Shown: one piece after another, positions 1-7,074 of the stretch | Layout of the letters: each line of letters begins with the position of its first letter | How positions within the stretch are numbered: the stretch's first letter is position 1 | Assembly (NCBI RefSeq): GCF_029891575.1 | Contig: NZ_JARZHF010000007.1 | Coordinates: 124,001 to 188,000, forward strand | Reading direction: 5' to 3' | DNA: 64,000 nucleotides | From: Salipaludibacillus daqingensis | GTDB lineage: Bacteria; Bacillota; Bacilli; Bacillales; Salisediminibacteriaceae | Notes under the pieces: model-generated | Told to the model about the DNA's origin: nothing | What the model saw: the letters and a program-made list of their open reading frames with translations, nothing else | Database searches by the model: none | Translations under genes and position numbers: made by a program

Positions 1-162
1 CTATATAAACATTTTAATGTTTGATTTTTCAAATATGTGGTATAAATAAGTAATACAACTGTTATACAATCTGTCAACGTAGTTACATATTTATATCGAA
101 ATTCATACATTTCAACTTTTTCCTATAATAAATTTAATTATAAGTAATGGAGGGGGGATAAC

Positions 163-315
163 ATGTCTTTACCTATTAGTCATCTAAAAGATGAGCAGCT
201 AATTGAAGCTTATAAAAATGCTAAAAATCTAGGACTAGATATAGAATTTGTTACTATCCTCAAAGAGGAATTAAAAAATAGAAATATCACTTTAGATAGT
301 AAATCGATTTGTTAG
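163..315 (+). CDS. sda: Sda-type sporulation histidine-kinase inhibitor
   Basis: This 50-codon ORF matches the Sda family, small helical-hairpin proteins that bind sporulation kinases such as KinA and block phosphorelay entry when replication is perturbed. The family pattern L-x-D-E-x-L-I-E-x-Y is visible near the N-terminus, followed by a helix ending in E-L-K-N-R, and the length is close to the 46 to 52 residues typical of Sda. A strong ribosome site (GGAGGGGGG, 149-157) sits five bases before the ATG. A TATAAT-like -10 lies at 124-129, but I see no convincing -35. It is monocistronic, with its own terminator directly downstream. Identification is by recalled family sequence, not by a search. 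Confidence 0.85.
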   Translation: MSLPISHLKDEQLIEAYKNAKNLGLDIEFVTILKEELKNRNITLDSKSIC

Positions 316-323
316 TTGTTGGA

Positions 324-356
324 GATAGGTTCTTGATTTTTGAACCTATCTTTTTT
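324..356 (+). terminator. Rho-independent terminator of sda
   Basis: A 9-bp perfect stem (GATAGGTTC / GAACCTATC) with a 9-base loop is followed directly by a six-T run, nine bases after the sda stop codon. Confidence 0.88.
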
Positions 357-556
357 CTTTTATTAATTACAATCATCCTTTATAAACTTTTTCTTAATTG
401 GCAAAACTATAATACAACACAAGAATTTAGCCAGTTCTATATATCTAATGGAGCGTATTACTTGATATTATAATGGGGTTTATGAGATAATATCTGATGG
501 TTTGAAGATCATTAATAATTGATCTGATAAAGAGATTGTGAAATGAGGGTACGAAA

Positions 557-1633
557 ATGACTAAAGAATCCATTTACGGATTAACGTTTGATCAATTGAA
601 AACGTGGTTCACGGAACGAGGGCAAAAGGCATTCCGCGCTAATCAAGTTTGGGATTGGTTATATATTAAACGAGTGACATCATTCTCAGAAATGACGAAT
701 TTGAAAAAAGACTGTATTGAGCTTCTCGAAGATAATTTTGATATACAAACATTAGAACTTCATTCAAAACAGAAGTCACAAGACGGTACTGAAAAGTTTT
801 TATTTCGACTAAGTGATGGTAATTTGATTGAAACGGTGTTGATGAGATTTGCTTATGGATCGTCTGTTTGTGTCACAACACAAGTTGGTTGTAACATCGG
901 TTGTAGTTTTTGTGCAAGTGGATTATTATCCAAAGATCGCGACTTAACTAGTGGAGAGATTGTCCAACAGGTGATGAACGTTCAGCTGAGTATGGATGAA
1001 GCGAACAAAGAAGAACGCGTCAGCCATATTGTTGTTATGGGTATCGGTGAACCTTTTGATAATTATAAGCATATGATGAACTTCTTTCGGGTAGTAAATA
1101 GTGATCGAGGACTTGCTATTGGAGCAAGACATATTACAGTGTCTACGAGTGGAATTATTAACAAGATTTATCAATTTGCTGAGGAAAACCTACAAGTGAA
1201 TTTAGCTGTTTCTCTTCACGCACCGAACAACGAGCTTCGTACAAGAATAATGAAAGTGAACAAAGGGCAACCGATTGAAAAGCTGATGGAAGCAGTTGAT
1301 TATTATTTAGAAAAGACGAACCGAAGAATTACGTTTGAATATATTCTTCTTGATGGTGTGAACGATAAGCCAGAGCATGCACGAGAGCTTGTAGAATTGG
1401 TTAAGGATAAAAAGAAATTAACCTATGTAAATCTTATCCCTTACAACCCGGTTGATGAATATATTCAATACAAACAAAGTAAAAAAGGTTCGATCCTGAC
1501 ATTTTATGATATTCTAATGAAAAATGGCGTACAGTGTGGTGTTCGTCATGAACAAGGATCAGACATTGACGCTGCTTGTGGACAGTTAAGAAGTAAACAA
1601 ATGAAAAAAGATAGAGAGAAATCAAAAGCATAA
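557..1633 (+). CDS. rlmN: 23S rRNA (adenine-2503-C2)-methyltransferase RlmN
   Basis: This is a dual-specificity radical-SAM methyltransferase that methylates A2503 of 23S rRNA and A37 of some tRNAs. The radical-SAM cluster motif CxxxCxxC is at C112/C116/C119. The two methyl-transfer cysteines are C105 (in [10 protein letters not shown]) and C341 (in [10 protein letters not shown]). Other family blocks are [22 protein letters not shown] and [10 protein letters not shown]. At 358 residues it is a normal length. The RlmN-type N-terminal helical domain and the RlmN-like radical-SAM loops make it RlmN and not the antibiotic-resistance enzyme Cfr. It stands alone, not in the usual rsmB-prpC neighbourhood, so a second copy elsewhere is possible. 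Confidence 0.93.
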   Translation: MTKESIYGLTFDQLKTWFTERGQKAFRANQVWDWLYIKRVTSFSEMTNLKKDCIELLEDNFDIQTLELHSKQKSQDGTEKFLFRLSDGNLIETVLMRFAYGSSVCVTTQVGCNIGCSFCASGLLSKDRDLTSGEIVQQVMNVQLSMDEANKEERVSHIVVMGIGEPFDNYKHMMNFFRVVNSDRGLAIGARHITVSTSGIINKIYQFAEENLQVNLAVSLHAPNNELRTRIMKVNKGQPIEKLMEAVDYYLEKTNRRITFEYILLDGVNDKPEHARELVELVKDKKKLTYVNLIPYNPVDEYIQYKQSKKGSILTFYDILMKNGVQCGVRHEQGSDIDAACGQLRSKQMKKDREKSKA

Positions 1634-1644
1634 ATACACAATTT

Positions 1645-1680
1645 AAACCCTACACCTATTTGATAGGATGTAGGGTTTTC
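1645..1680 (+). terminator. Terminator after rlmN
   Basis: A stem of AAACCCTACA pairing with TGTAGGGTTT, extended inward by CCTAT/ATAGG, ends in a short T-rich tail 12 bases after the rlmN stop. Confidence 0.8.
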
Positions 1681-1751
1681 TAATTTTAATAAATTGCTCT
1701 ACAATATGAAATACCTAAATTAAGTCACCTATTGTGTTCTGTAAAACAGAA

Positions 1752-2048
1752 TCATAAGGACGTGATAGCATATACAATTACAAGTAGAGGAAGTGCAATA
1801 GTTATAGAACCAGATATGATTCCAAGTTTAGCCATTCCTTTTCCTACTTGTTCTGTCGTTCTCATTTGGACCAATGCTATAATACCGAATATAATACTAA
1901 TGAAGCCAATAATCATCCCTACATAAACAATGATAAGCAAAAATAAAATAGAAAGTGCACCTAAAAAGGCGGAAATAATTGCGTTAACATTATTATCAAA
2001 TCGTGGGGCTTTCTTTTCATAACCGATATTAGACGTTTGTTCACTCAA
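1752..2048 (-). CDS. DUF4190-type small membrane protein
   Basis: This is a roughly 98-residue protein with two hydrophobic segments. The first is a long one containing FLLIIVYVGMIIGFISIIFG, the second is near the C-terminus. They are separated by a polar loop with QMRTTEQVGKGMAKLGI, the pattern of DUF4190 proteins. The function is unknown; such proteins are usually assigned to the membrane without a reaction. A GTG at 2057 opens the frame but lies inside the ribosome site (GAGGTG), so the TTG at 2048, six bases beyond it, is the more likely start. It converges with rlmN and diverges from the protease gene. Confidence 0.7.
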   Translation of the reverse strand: MSEQTSNIGYEKKAPRFDNNVNAIISAFLGALSILFLLIIVYVGMIIGFISIIFGIIALVQMRTTEQVGKGMAKLGIISGSITIALPLLVIVYAITSL

Positions 2049-2202
2049 TAAAATCACCTCATTTTCTTTTCACTAGTTTATTTTACAGTGAAAAGGAATG
2101 GTTAACAATAGGGAATGAAAGAGTCTAAATATATCTCATTACGATAAAAGCATCTGTAGCAACTCCATATACATTTTAATATGATAAGATATTTTAATAG
2201 GC

Positions 2203-3060
2203 ATGTGTTATAAATGGGAGGGGAATGCAATCACTTATAATGAAAATGATAATCCAATAGATAAAAAAGAAGAAGAACTCTTTTTTGACGGAGAAAATTA
2301 TTACACAAAAGAAGAATTTTTTAACCCTGAGGAAGAAGTGGAAGAAAAAAACTCTCCTCCTAAAAAGAAATTAAAAGGAATGAAAATTATAATAGCATCT
2401 TTACTTATTGTTGCTTTATTGAGTAATGTATTTGCAATATGGCCAAGGTTATTTAATCTTCCAGCCATTGACTTTATTGCTACATCTCAAGAATTGTCTA
2501 ATAACGAACAGGTCCAAGAGTATAAGGAATCTATTGTAGTTGTAAGAACAGACAATAGTAAAGGGACGGGATTTTACATTTCAGACGAAGGGTATATTAT
2601 GACAAATGAGCACGTCGTTAGTAACGATCCTCAACCTGTTGTTACGTTTGAAGATGGTCAAAGTTATCGAGCTCGTGTAGTTGAAAATAATGAAGAGATG
2701 GATATTTCCATTTTACAAATTGAACCCGGTGATTATGCTCCCCCTGTTTTGGAATTTGACGAAAGTTGGGAAGAAGGTATTCCAGTTTACGTTATTGGAA
2801 ATCCGCTTTTTTTTAATTACATTGCAAATGAAGGGGATTTAATAGGAACTACAACAACACAAAGTAGAGATAACCCAGTATTAATGCTTGATGCACCGAT
2901 TTATCAAGGGAGTAGTGGGAGTCCTGTTATTAATCATGATGGAAATGTTGTGGGTGTCGTTTATGCAACAACGCGATTAGACCATAAAGGTTCAAGAACA
3001 AAAGTTGGTCTTGCTATTCCAGTAAGTGATTTTACGGAATATTTAGAGTACACCAATTAG
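2203..3060 (+). CDS. Membrane-anchored trypsin-like (HtrA-like) serine protease
   Basis: The protein has an acidic cytoplasmic N-terminus of about 55 residues, a basic stop (PKKKLKG), one transmembrane segment (about 61-80), then an extracytoplasmic trypsin-fold domain. The catalytic triad is visible: H137 in TNEHVV, D167 in MDISIL and S238 in GSSGSP. There is no PDZ domain, so it is shorter than classical HtrA/HtrB. It probably acts in surface or secreted-protein quality control. The annotated ATG has a poor ribosome site, while a strong one (GGGAGGGG, 2216-2223) lies inside the frame. No ATG, GTG or TTG follows at usable distance, and the in-frame codon there is ATC (2230). Confidence 0.82.
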   Translation: MCYKWEGNAITYNENDNPIDKKEEELFFDGENYYTKEEFFNPEEEVEEKNSPPKKKLKGMKIIIASLLIVALLSNVFAIWPRLFNLPAIDFIATSQELSNNEQVQEYKESIVVVRTDNSKGTGFYISDEGYIMTNEHVVSNDPQPVVTFEDGQSYRARVVENNEEMDISILQIEPGDYAPPVLEFDESWEEGIPVYVIGNPLFFNYIANEGDLIGTTTTQSRDNPVLMLDAPIYQGSSGSPVINHDGNVVGVVYATTRLDHKGSRTKVGLAIPVSDFTEYLEYTN

Positions 3061-3203
3061 AGGGTTAATTACGGACATCCAATCAAATGAAAGCTAAATG
3101 CATATGATGTACTATACCTTATTATAAAGAGTTCATTGAAATGGCGTTTATTGGAATAAATCAATGACGTTTTCTGAGCATCTTTTTAAAGGACGGTGAT
3201 TGG

Positions 3204-3272
3204 ATGTCATTTATTCTCATTGTAGTTTTATTTGTTTTATTAATTATAGTAGGTATATCTTATATGAAATAA
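3204..3272 (+). CDS. YjcZ-like tiny sporulation membrane protein
   Basis: This 22-residue ORF is nearly all hydrophobic. Its core, FILIVVLFVLLIIVG, is essentially the signature of YjcZ-family tiny transmembrane proteins (typically FALIVVLFILLIIVGA) found in spore-formers. A purine-rich site (AAAGGACGG) precedes the ATG, and a strong terminator follows within ten bases, so it looks like a complete transcription unit. The usual glycine/tyrosine-rich N-terminal part of the family is missing here. The molecular role is unknown, though relatives have been linked to spore formation. Confidence 0.65.
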   Translation: MSFILIVVLFVLLIIVGISYMK

Positions 3273-3280
3273 ATAAACGA

Positions 3281-3314
3281 AGAAAAGCAACCTCATTTGG
3301 TTGCTTTTCTTTTA
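3281..3314 (+). terminator. Terminator after the YjcZ-like gene
   Basis: A perfect 12-bp stem (AGAAAAGCAACC / GGTTGCTTTTCT) with a 6-base loop is followed by T-rich sequence. Confidence 0.87.
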
Positions 3315-3368
3315 CTCGTTCCAAAATGAATAGAAAAGGTTAGAATATTTATTTTATAAAGTATAGAT

Positions 3369-3397
3369 TTGTCTAAAAATTCTGTGTATGATATACA
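3369..3397 (+). promoter_or_regulatory. Sigma-A-type promoter for pfkA
   Basis: TTGTCT (3369-3374) and TATACA (3392-3397) are separated by 17 bp, a good vegetative promoter match 47 bases before the pfkA start. It suggests pfkA is transcribed on its own. Confidence 0.6.
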
Positions 3398-3443
3398 TAT
3401 ATACGTTAGATGTCCGACATCTTTTGAAAGCAGGCGATGAAAA

Positions 3444-4403
3444 ATGAAGAGAATTGGAGTTTTGACAAGTGGGGGAGATGCACCGGGAATGAATGCGGCT
3501 ATCCGTAGCATTGTTCGCTCTGCAATTTATCATGGAATAGAAGTAATGGGAGTTAACAGGGGATTTCGAGGGTTAATTGAAGGAGACCTGTTTATGATGG
3601 ATGTCTCTTCAGTGGGTGATATTATCCATAAAGGTGGGACGATGTTAAAATCATCTCGCTCTGAAGAATTCAAGACAATAGAAGGAAGAAAAAAAGCAAT
3701 GGAGAACTTGAATAACGCAAGTATTGAGGGACTTGTTGTAATTGGGGGAGACGGTTCTTTTCAAGGAGCAAGAGAAATAAGTGAATTAGGTATTAAAACA
3801 ATTGGTATTCCAGGAACAATCGATAATGATCTTGCTTATACAGATTTTACGATTGGTTTTGACACAGCAGTAAATACTGTATTGGATTCGATCTCGAAAA
3901 TTCGCGATACATCAACATCACATGAAAAAGCAACGATTATTGAAGTTATGGGAAGAAACTGCGGAGATATCGCTCTTCATGCTGGAATTTCTGGAGGAGC
4001 TGAAAGTATTGTCATTCCAGAGATGCCATTGAAAATAGAAGATATGATAAAGAAATTAAATCAAGGATATGATCGAGGTAAACTGCACCACATCATTTTA
4101 CTAGCAGAAGGGGCTGGTAAAGCGGAAGATATGAGAATCGAACTTGCTGAAAAAGCAGGAATTGATGCAAGAGTAAGTGTTTTAGGTTTTATTCAGAGAG
4201 GTGGAGATCCAACCTCATTTGATCGAATATTAGCGAGTAAAATGGGAGTTCATGCAGTAGAAATGTTACTTGAAGGTTATACGAACATGGTTGTCGGAAT
4301 AAAGGACAGTCATTTGTTTCATATGGATATAACGGAGTCATTAAAAGTGAAGAAAAGGTTTGATAAGGATTTGTATCGGTTAACAGAGCTTTTATCCATT
4401 TAA
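3444..4403 (+). CDS. pfkA: ATP-dependent 6-phosphofructokinase
   Basis: This enzyme phosphorylates fructose-6-phosphate to fructose-1,6-bisphosphate in glycolysis. Family motifs include GGDAPGMN (10-17), the ATP-binding GGDGS (101-105), the catalytic PGTIDND (123-129), and the substrate/effector motifs EVMGR and IQRGG. The 319-residue length is typical of bacterial PfkA. Effector-site basics such as R21, R25 and the RGKxH segment are kept. It is not beside accA or pyk, the usual Bacillus arrangement, and it has its own promoter and terminator. It may therefore be a second phosphofructokinase; several normally conserved positions are altered (for example SSRS where TARC is common). Confidence 0.93.
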   Translation: MKRIGVLTSGGDAPGMNAAIRSIVRSAIYHGIEVMGVNRGFRGLIEGDLFMMDVSSVGDIIHKGGTMLKSSRSEEFKTIEGRKKAMENLNNASIEGLVVIGGDGSFQGAREISELGIKTIGIPGTIDNDLAYTDFTIGFDTAVNTVLDSISKIRDTSTSHEKATIIEVMGRNCGDIALHAGISGGAESIVIPEMPLKIEDMIKKLNQGYDRGKLHHIILLAEGAGKAEDMRIELAEKAGIDARVSVLGFIQRGGDPTSFDRILASKMGVHAVEMLLEGYTNMVVGIKDSHLFHMDITESLKVKKRFDKDLYRLTELLSI

Positions 4404-4442
4404 TTAATATTAAATACTCATGGATGACTATTAGAAATCAAT

Positions 4443-4477
4443 CAAAAAACGAGCATGATGGACATGCTCGTTTTTTG
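4443..4477. terminator. Bidirectional terminator between pfkA and the LuxR-type gene
   Basis: A 15-bp stem (CAAAAAACGAGCATG / CATGCTCGTTTTTTG) with a 5-base loop has A/T runs on both sides, so it can end transcripts from both converging genes. Confidence 0.88.
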
Positions 4478-4491
4478 ATGCATAAATATAA

Positions 4492-5175
4492 TTATCTATA
4501 ACAGTCTACCCATCCATTTCGAATCGTTTTTACGGTTGCATCCGTTCTATCAGAAGCTTGCATTTTTTTCAATAATGAGCTAATGATTGTTGATACAGTA
4601 GAGCGAGCAAAATGCATTTTTTCAGCAATTTCTGAATTACTATGGCCATCCAATAGAAGTTGAAGTACTTGATAATCTCTATCAGATAATTCAAGTGTAA
4701 TTTTGTCTTTATTTAAAATAAATTGTTTGATTGGTTTAGAAAATGTTTTCTTAAAATCTAGCTCTGAACTTAAATTTTTGTGCAATCCTTGTTCTAAAAA
4801 CATCGCATTTTTTTCTAGAGAATTTAAAATAGTTTCATATTCAAAGTTTAGAAACGACAAGGATACAATACCGTTAATCGGTAGAAGCAAATATTTAATT
4901 ATATTTTTATCAAGAGGACCGCTAATCACTAGAAGAGTCCTCGTATTACAATGGTCGTAATGCAAATGGGTTTCTAATTGCTGTTTTGTTTGTTCACTAT
5001 ATCCATCAACAACATAGAAATTCCAATGTTTAATATTATTTCCAGATTGAAACTTTCTCATTTCGATATGGTTACTAACATTTTCTATTAATGACGTAGG
5101 CATCAGGTCTTTTGAATCATTAAATAAGATGCTGTTTTGTTGCGTGTTATCGATTCTTGTATTCGTTTTTAACAT
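4492..5175 (-). CDS. LuxR/GerE-type helix-turn-helix regulator under c-di-GMP riboswitch control
   Basis: The C-terminus (about 160-215) is a GerE-type DNA-binding domain: LSDRDYQVLQLLLDGHSNSEIA followed by a recognition helix with STVSTIISSLLKKM. The first 140 residues resemble a receiver-like fold without an evident phosphoryl-acceptor aspartate, so control by a classical histidine kinase is unlikely. The ribosome site GGAGG is seven bases before the ATG. The transcript begins upstream of a c-di-GMP-I aptamer and intrinsic terminator (5250-5373), so expression should follow cellular c-di-GMP. Targets are unknown. CsgD/VpsT-like control of biofilm genes is an attractive guess given the nearby EPS locus, but nothing in the sequence proves it. 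Confidence 0.82.
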   Translation of the reverse strand: MLKTNTRIDNTQQNSILFNDSKDLMPTSLIENVSNHIEMRKFQSGNNIKHWNFYVVDGYSEQTKQQLETHLHYDHCNTRTLLVISGPLDKNIIKYLLLPINGIVSLSFLNFEYETILNSLEKNAMFLEQGLHKNLSSELDFKKTFSKPIKQFILNKDKITLELSDRDYQVLQLLLDGHSNSEIAEKMHFARSTVSTIISSLLKKMQASDRTDATVKTIRNGWVDCYR

Positions 5176-5191
5176 GATGGAACCTCCTTGT

Positions 5192-5221
5192 GTATAGTCA
5201 TTTCACTATAGTGAACTATAC
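5192..5221. promoter_or_regulatory. Nested palindrome in the leader of the LuxR-type gene
   Basis: A perfect 14-bp palindrome TTCACTATAGTGAA (5202-5215) is flanked by GTATAG (5192-5197) and CTATAC (5216-5221), themselves inverted repeats. It lies between the riboswitch terminator and the ribosome site. It could be a dimer operator, for instance for autoregulation, or an RNA hairpin near the ribosome site. Confidence 0.5.
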
Positions 5222-5249
5222 CAAGTCAGCAAATTGCCTATTTGAAAGG

Positions 5250-5283
5250 AATAAATAAAAAAACATCCTGTTACAGGATGTTT
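5250..5283 (-). terminator. Riboswitch-controlled terminator
   Basis: On the minus strand, AAACATCCTG pairs with CAGGATGTTT (5261-5283) followed by a T-run. The upstream strand can instead form a hairpin, CAGGAT/ATCCTG (5274-5289), that excludes the terminator. The outer base of that alternative hairpin (5289) is also the last base of the aptamer P1 helix. Confidence 0.85.
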
Positions 5284-5373
5284 ATCCTGAAACGGCAACT
5301 GGCTGGCATAGCATAGCTTTAGCCCCTGTAGTTTTGCGTCACTGTGTTTCCACAGTTTTGCCAAGATCGTTTC
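5284..5373 (-). ncRNA. Cyclic di-GMP-I (GEMM-I) riboswitch
   Basis: Read on the minus strand, this shows the GEMM-I signatures in order: TTGGCAAAAC, a stem-loop CTGTG-GAAA-CACAG (GNRA-type tetraloop), GACGCAAAAC, AGGGGCTAAAG, and the closing GCCAGTTGCC. P1 can form between GAAACG (5373-5368) and CGTTTC (5294-5289). It is directly followed by a terminator/antiterminator pair and then the LuxR-type gene. The single-base overlap of P1 with the antiterminator suggests ligand binding favours termination, but that polarity is an inference. Confidence 0.88.
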
Positions 5374-5655
5374 TATTAAAGTGAAATGTTTTCCGTTACT
5401 TAAGAACCATTACTATTAAATCTTACAATACTTTCCTCTATAATTCAACATTATTTTGAATAAGTTTTCATTTTTTCAGATTTTTTAGCAATTTAACAAT
5501 AAAATTGTAATATTCTTGTCATTAAAATTAGCGAAAGCTTTGCTTTGTAAAATAACATAAAAATAGTGTATATTAAAGATAACTTAAAATTTTGCTAATT
5601 CTTTTATTTGAGGCTCTATCTCCATGATTTCCTTTTAGAGAAGGGAGGTGAAAAA

Positions 5656-5805
5656 ATGGGTATAAGGCATTACAAAAAAATGGAGGAATTAATTGATGAG
5701 TATTTAGCCATTGAAAATATGATTAATGAAGGAGGAGACATAAGACAAGACTTATATGATCTAAAAGAAAACCTCGATAAAGTAATGGAAGAAAAATCCA
5801 TTTAG
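5656..5805 (+). CDS. Small helical protein of unknown function
   Basis: This is a 49-residue, charged, probably all-helical protein (MEELIDEYLAIENMINEGG... DLKENLDKVMEE) whose heptad-like spacing suggests a coiled coil. The frame is open further upstream, but an excellent ribosome site (GGGAGGTG) ends six bases before the ATG at 5656, which fixes the start. A terminator follows. I do not recognise the family: the SQELD motif of Spo0E-like phosphatases is absent and it does not match Sda. It lies divergently from the c-di-GMP riboswitch transcript and could share its control region. Confidence 0.6.
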   Translation: MGIRHYKKMEELIDEYLAIENMINEGGDIRQDLYDLKENLDKVMEEKSI

Positions 5806-5843
5806 AAAGGAATTATTCCATTGAGTATGTATTTTTCAAAGTA

Positions 5844-5887
5844 AAAAAACTACCTGACATTGTTATGAAACGATCAGGTAGTTTTTT
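5844..5887. terminator. Bidirectional terminator before pssA
   Basis: A 14-bp stem (AAAAAACTACCTGA / TCAGGTAGTTTTTT) with a 16-base loop serves the small plus-strand gene and pssA on the minus strand. Confidence 0.87.
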
Positions 5888-5888
5888 A

Positions 5889-6581
5889 TTATTTTTCACT
5901 CAGTCGCTTTTTTTTCAAAAAGAAATGAATAAGCATAAAGGCGAGATATAATAAAATGGCGAAAATGATCCAATTTGAATATTCTATCGATGCATTGAAT
6001 CTTGTAACCGCAAGAAGTGAGATAAGTAAAACAGTAATGATTGTCCCGTATTTTGGGATAGGAACTTCTTTTAAGCTAGGGATTTTTAATTTACTAACCA
6101 TAAGTACGCATAGTAATGTGTATATCACTGAAATAGCTGCTTGAGGAACGATAAAGTTGAATATTGTTAAAAGGGCAATAATTCCTCCAGCTGCGGTTAT
6201 AGGAACTCCAGTAAAAAAGCCTTTCGTTGATGTTTGTTCATCAATATTAAAACGAGCAAGTCGAATGGCCCCAAATACAGGGAACATTCCAGCAATCATA
6301 AGACCTGTCATTCCCATGTTTGAAAAAGTTGTTCCAAACATTAAAATCGCAGGAGCGACACCGAATGTGACAATATCTGCTAGAGAATCTAATTCCTTTC
6401 CAAAAGCTGTTTCTACATCAAGTTTTCTTGCCATCCAGCCATCCATGCTATCGAGCATCATTCCTATTAGGATGAAAATGGCTGCATTTTGGTAATCTCC
6501 CATGAAAGCAGCACCCACGGATAAGAAGCCAAATATTAAATTAGACATTGTAATACCGTTAGGGATGTTTCGTTTAATCAA
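5889..6581 (-). CDS. pssA: CDP-diacylglycerol-serine O-phosphatidyltransferase
   Basis: This integral membrane enzyme makes phosphatidylserine, the precursor of phosphatidylethanolamine, from CDP-diacylglycerol and serine. The CDP-alcohol phosphotransferase signature DG-x2-AR-x8-G-x3-D-x3-D is complete (DGWMARKLDVETAFGKELD, then SLAD). About six to seven hydrophobic segments follow, and at 230 residues it has the usual PssA length. The start is a TTG nine bases after GAGGA. The partner decarboxylase psd is not adjacent in this window. Confidence 0.92.
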   Translation of the reverse strand: MIKRNIPNGITMSNLIFGFLSVGAAFMGDYQNAAIFILIGMMLDSMDGWMARKLDVETAFGKELDSLADIVTFGVAPAILMFGTTFSNMGMTGLMIAGMFPVFGAIRLARFNIDEQTSTKGFFTGVPITAAGGIIALLTIFNFIVPQAAISVIYTLLCVLMVSKLKIPSLKEVPIPKYGTIITVLLISLLAVTRFNASIEYSNWIIFAILLYLAFMLIHFFLKKKRLSEK

Positions 6582-7030
6582 TTGATCACGTCCTCAGTAA
6601 ATTCCAGAATTTTCTGTTGCAATAGAAATAATCACCCGTGTTTATTAAAAGGTGACCACTCATCGTTCATTATGAATAAGTACAACTGTTGAACATTACC
6701 GTTTGGTATTCACGAAAATAGTGTGTATAGTGAGCCAAATCGTATGTTTAGGTAGTTTTAAACGAAGCGGATAGAAATTCGATGGGTTATTCCCCAAGAC
6801 TTATTTTCATAGCTAGAACAACTATATAATGAAAAAAGTGGTATTCACACATTTTAAATTATACCTTTTCATTAACGGATATACAATTATCTATGAAAAG
6901 AAATATATGATTAGTATATAGAAATTTATAGAACTCCTTTATATCACTTGCTACCTTGATGGAGTCTGACCTTGTTATTCCTTGCGTTTATTTTCTGATT
7001 TAATAGAAAAAACTGCGTTTATAACATTAA
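6582..7030. other. 450-bp intergenic region, nothing coding seen
   Basis: Between the start of pssA and the terminator of the RND exporter gene I see no ORF with a ribosome site and no recognisable RNA motif. The pssA promoter should lie in its left part on the minus strand. Confidence 0.4.
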
Positions 7031-7035
7031 AAAAT

Positions 7036-7062
7036 GAACTCCCCCGAAATATAAGGGAGTTC
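7036..7062 (-). terminator. Terminator of the RND exporter gene
   Basis: GAACTCCC (7036-7043) pairs with GGGAGTTC (7055-7062). On the minus strand the stem is followed by a T-rich tail just after the stop codon. Confidence 0.8.
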
Positions 7063-7074
7063 GATAATCATTCA

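Noticed and set aside
35-70. DnaA-box-like 9-mers upstream of sda, expected because DnaA controls sda in Bacillus subtilis
   Set aside because: The best matches agree at only six of nine positions with TTATCCACA, no better than chance in AT-rich DNA.
944-1174. Minus-strand 76-codon ORF inside rlmN
   Set aside because: It is a shadow of the well-supported rlmN frame, has no ribosome site and has an implausible protein composition. The same applies to other antisense ORFs inside pssA, the RND exporter, epsC, addAB and pflB.
557-1633. Cfr-type rRNA methyltransferase conferring antibiotic resistance
   Set aside because: The N-terminal domain and the motifs around the radical-SAM cysteines follow RlmN, not Cfr.
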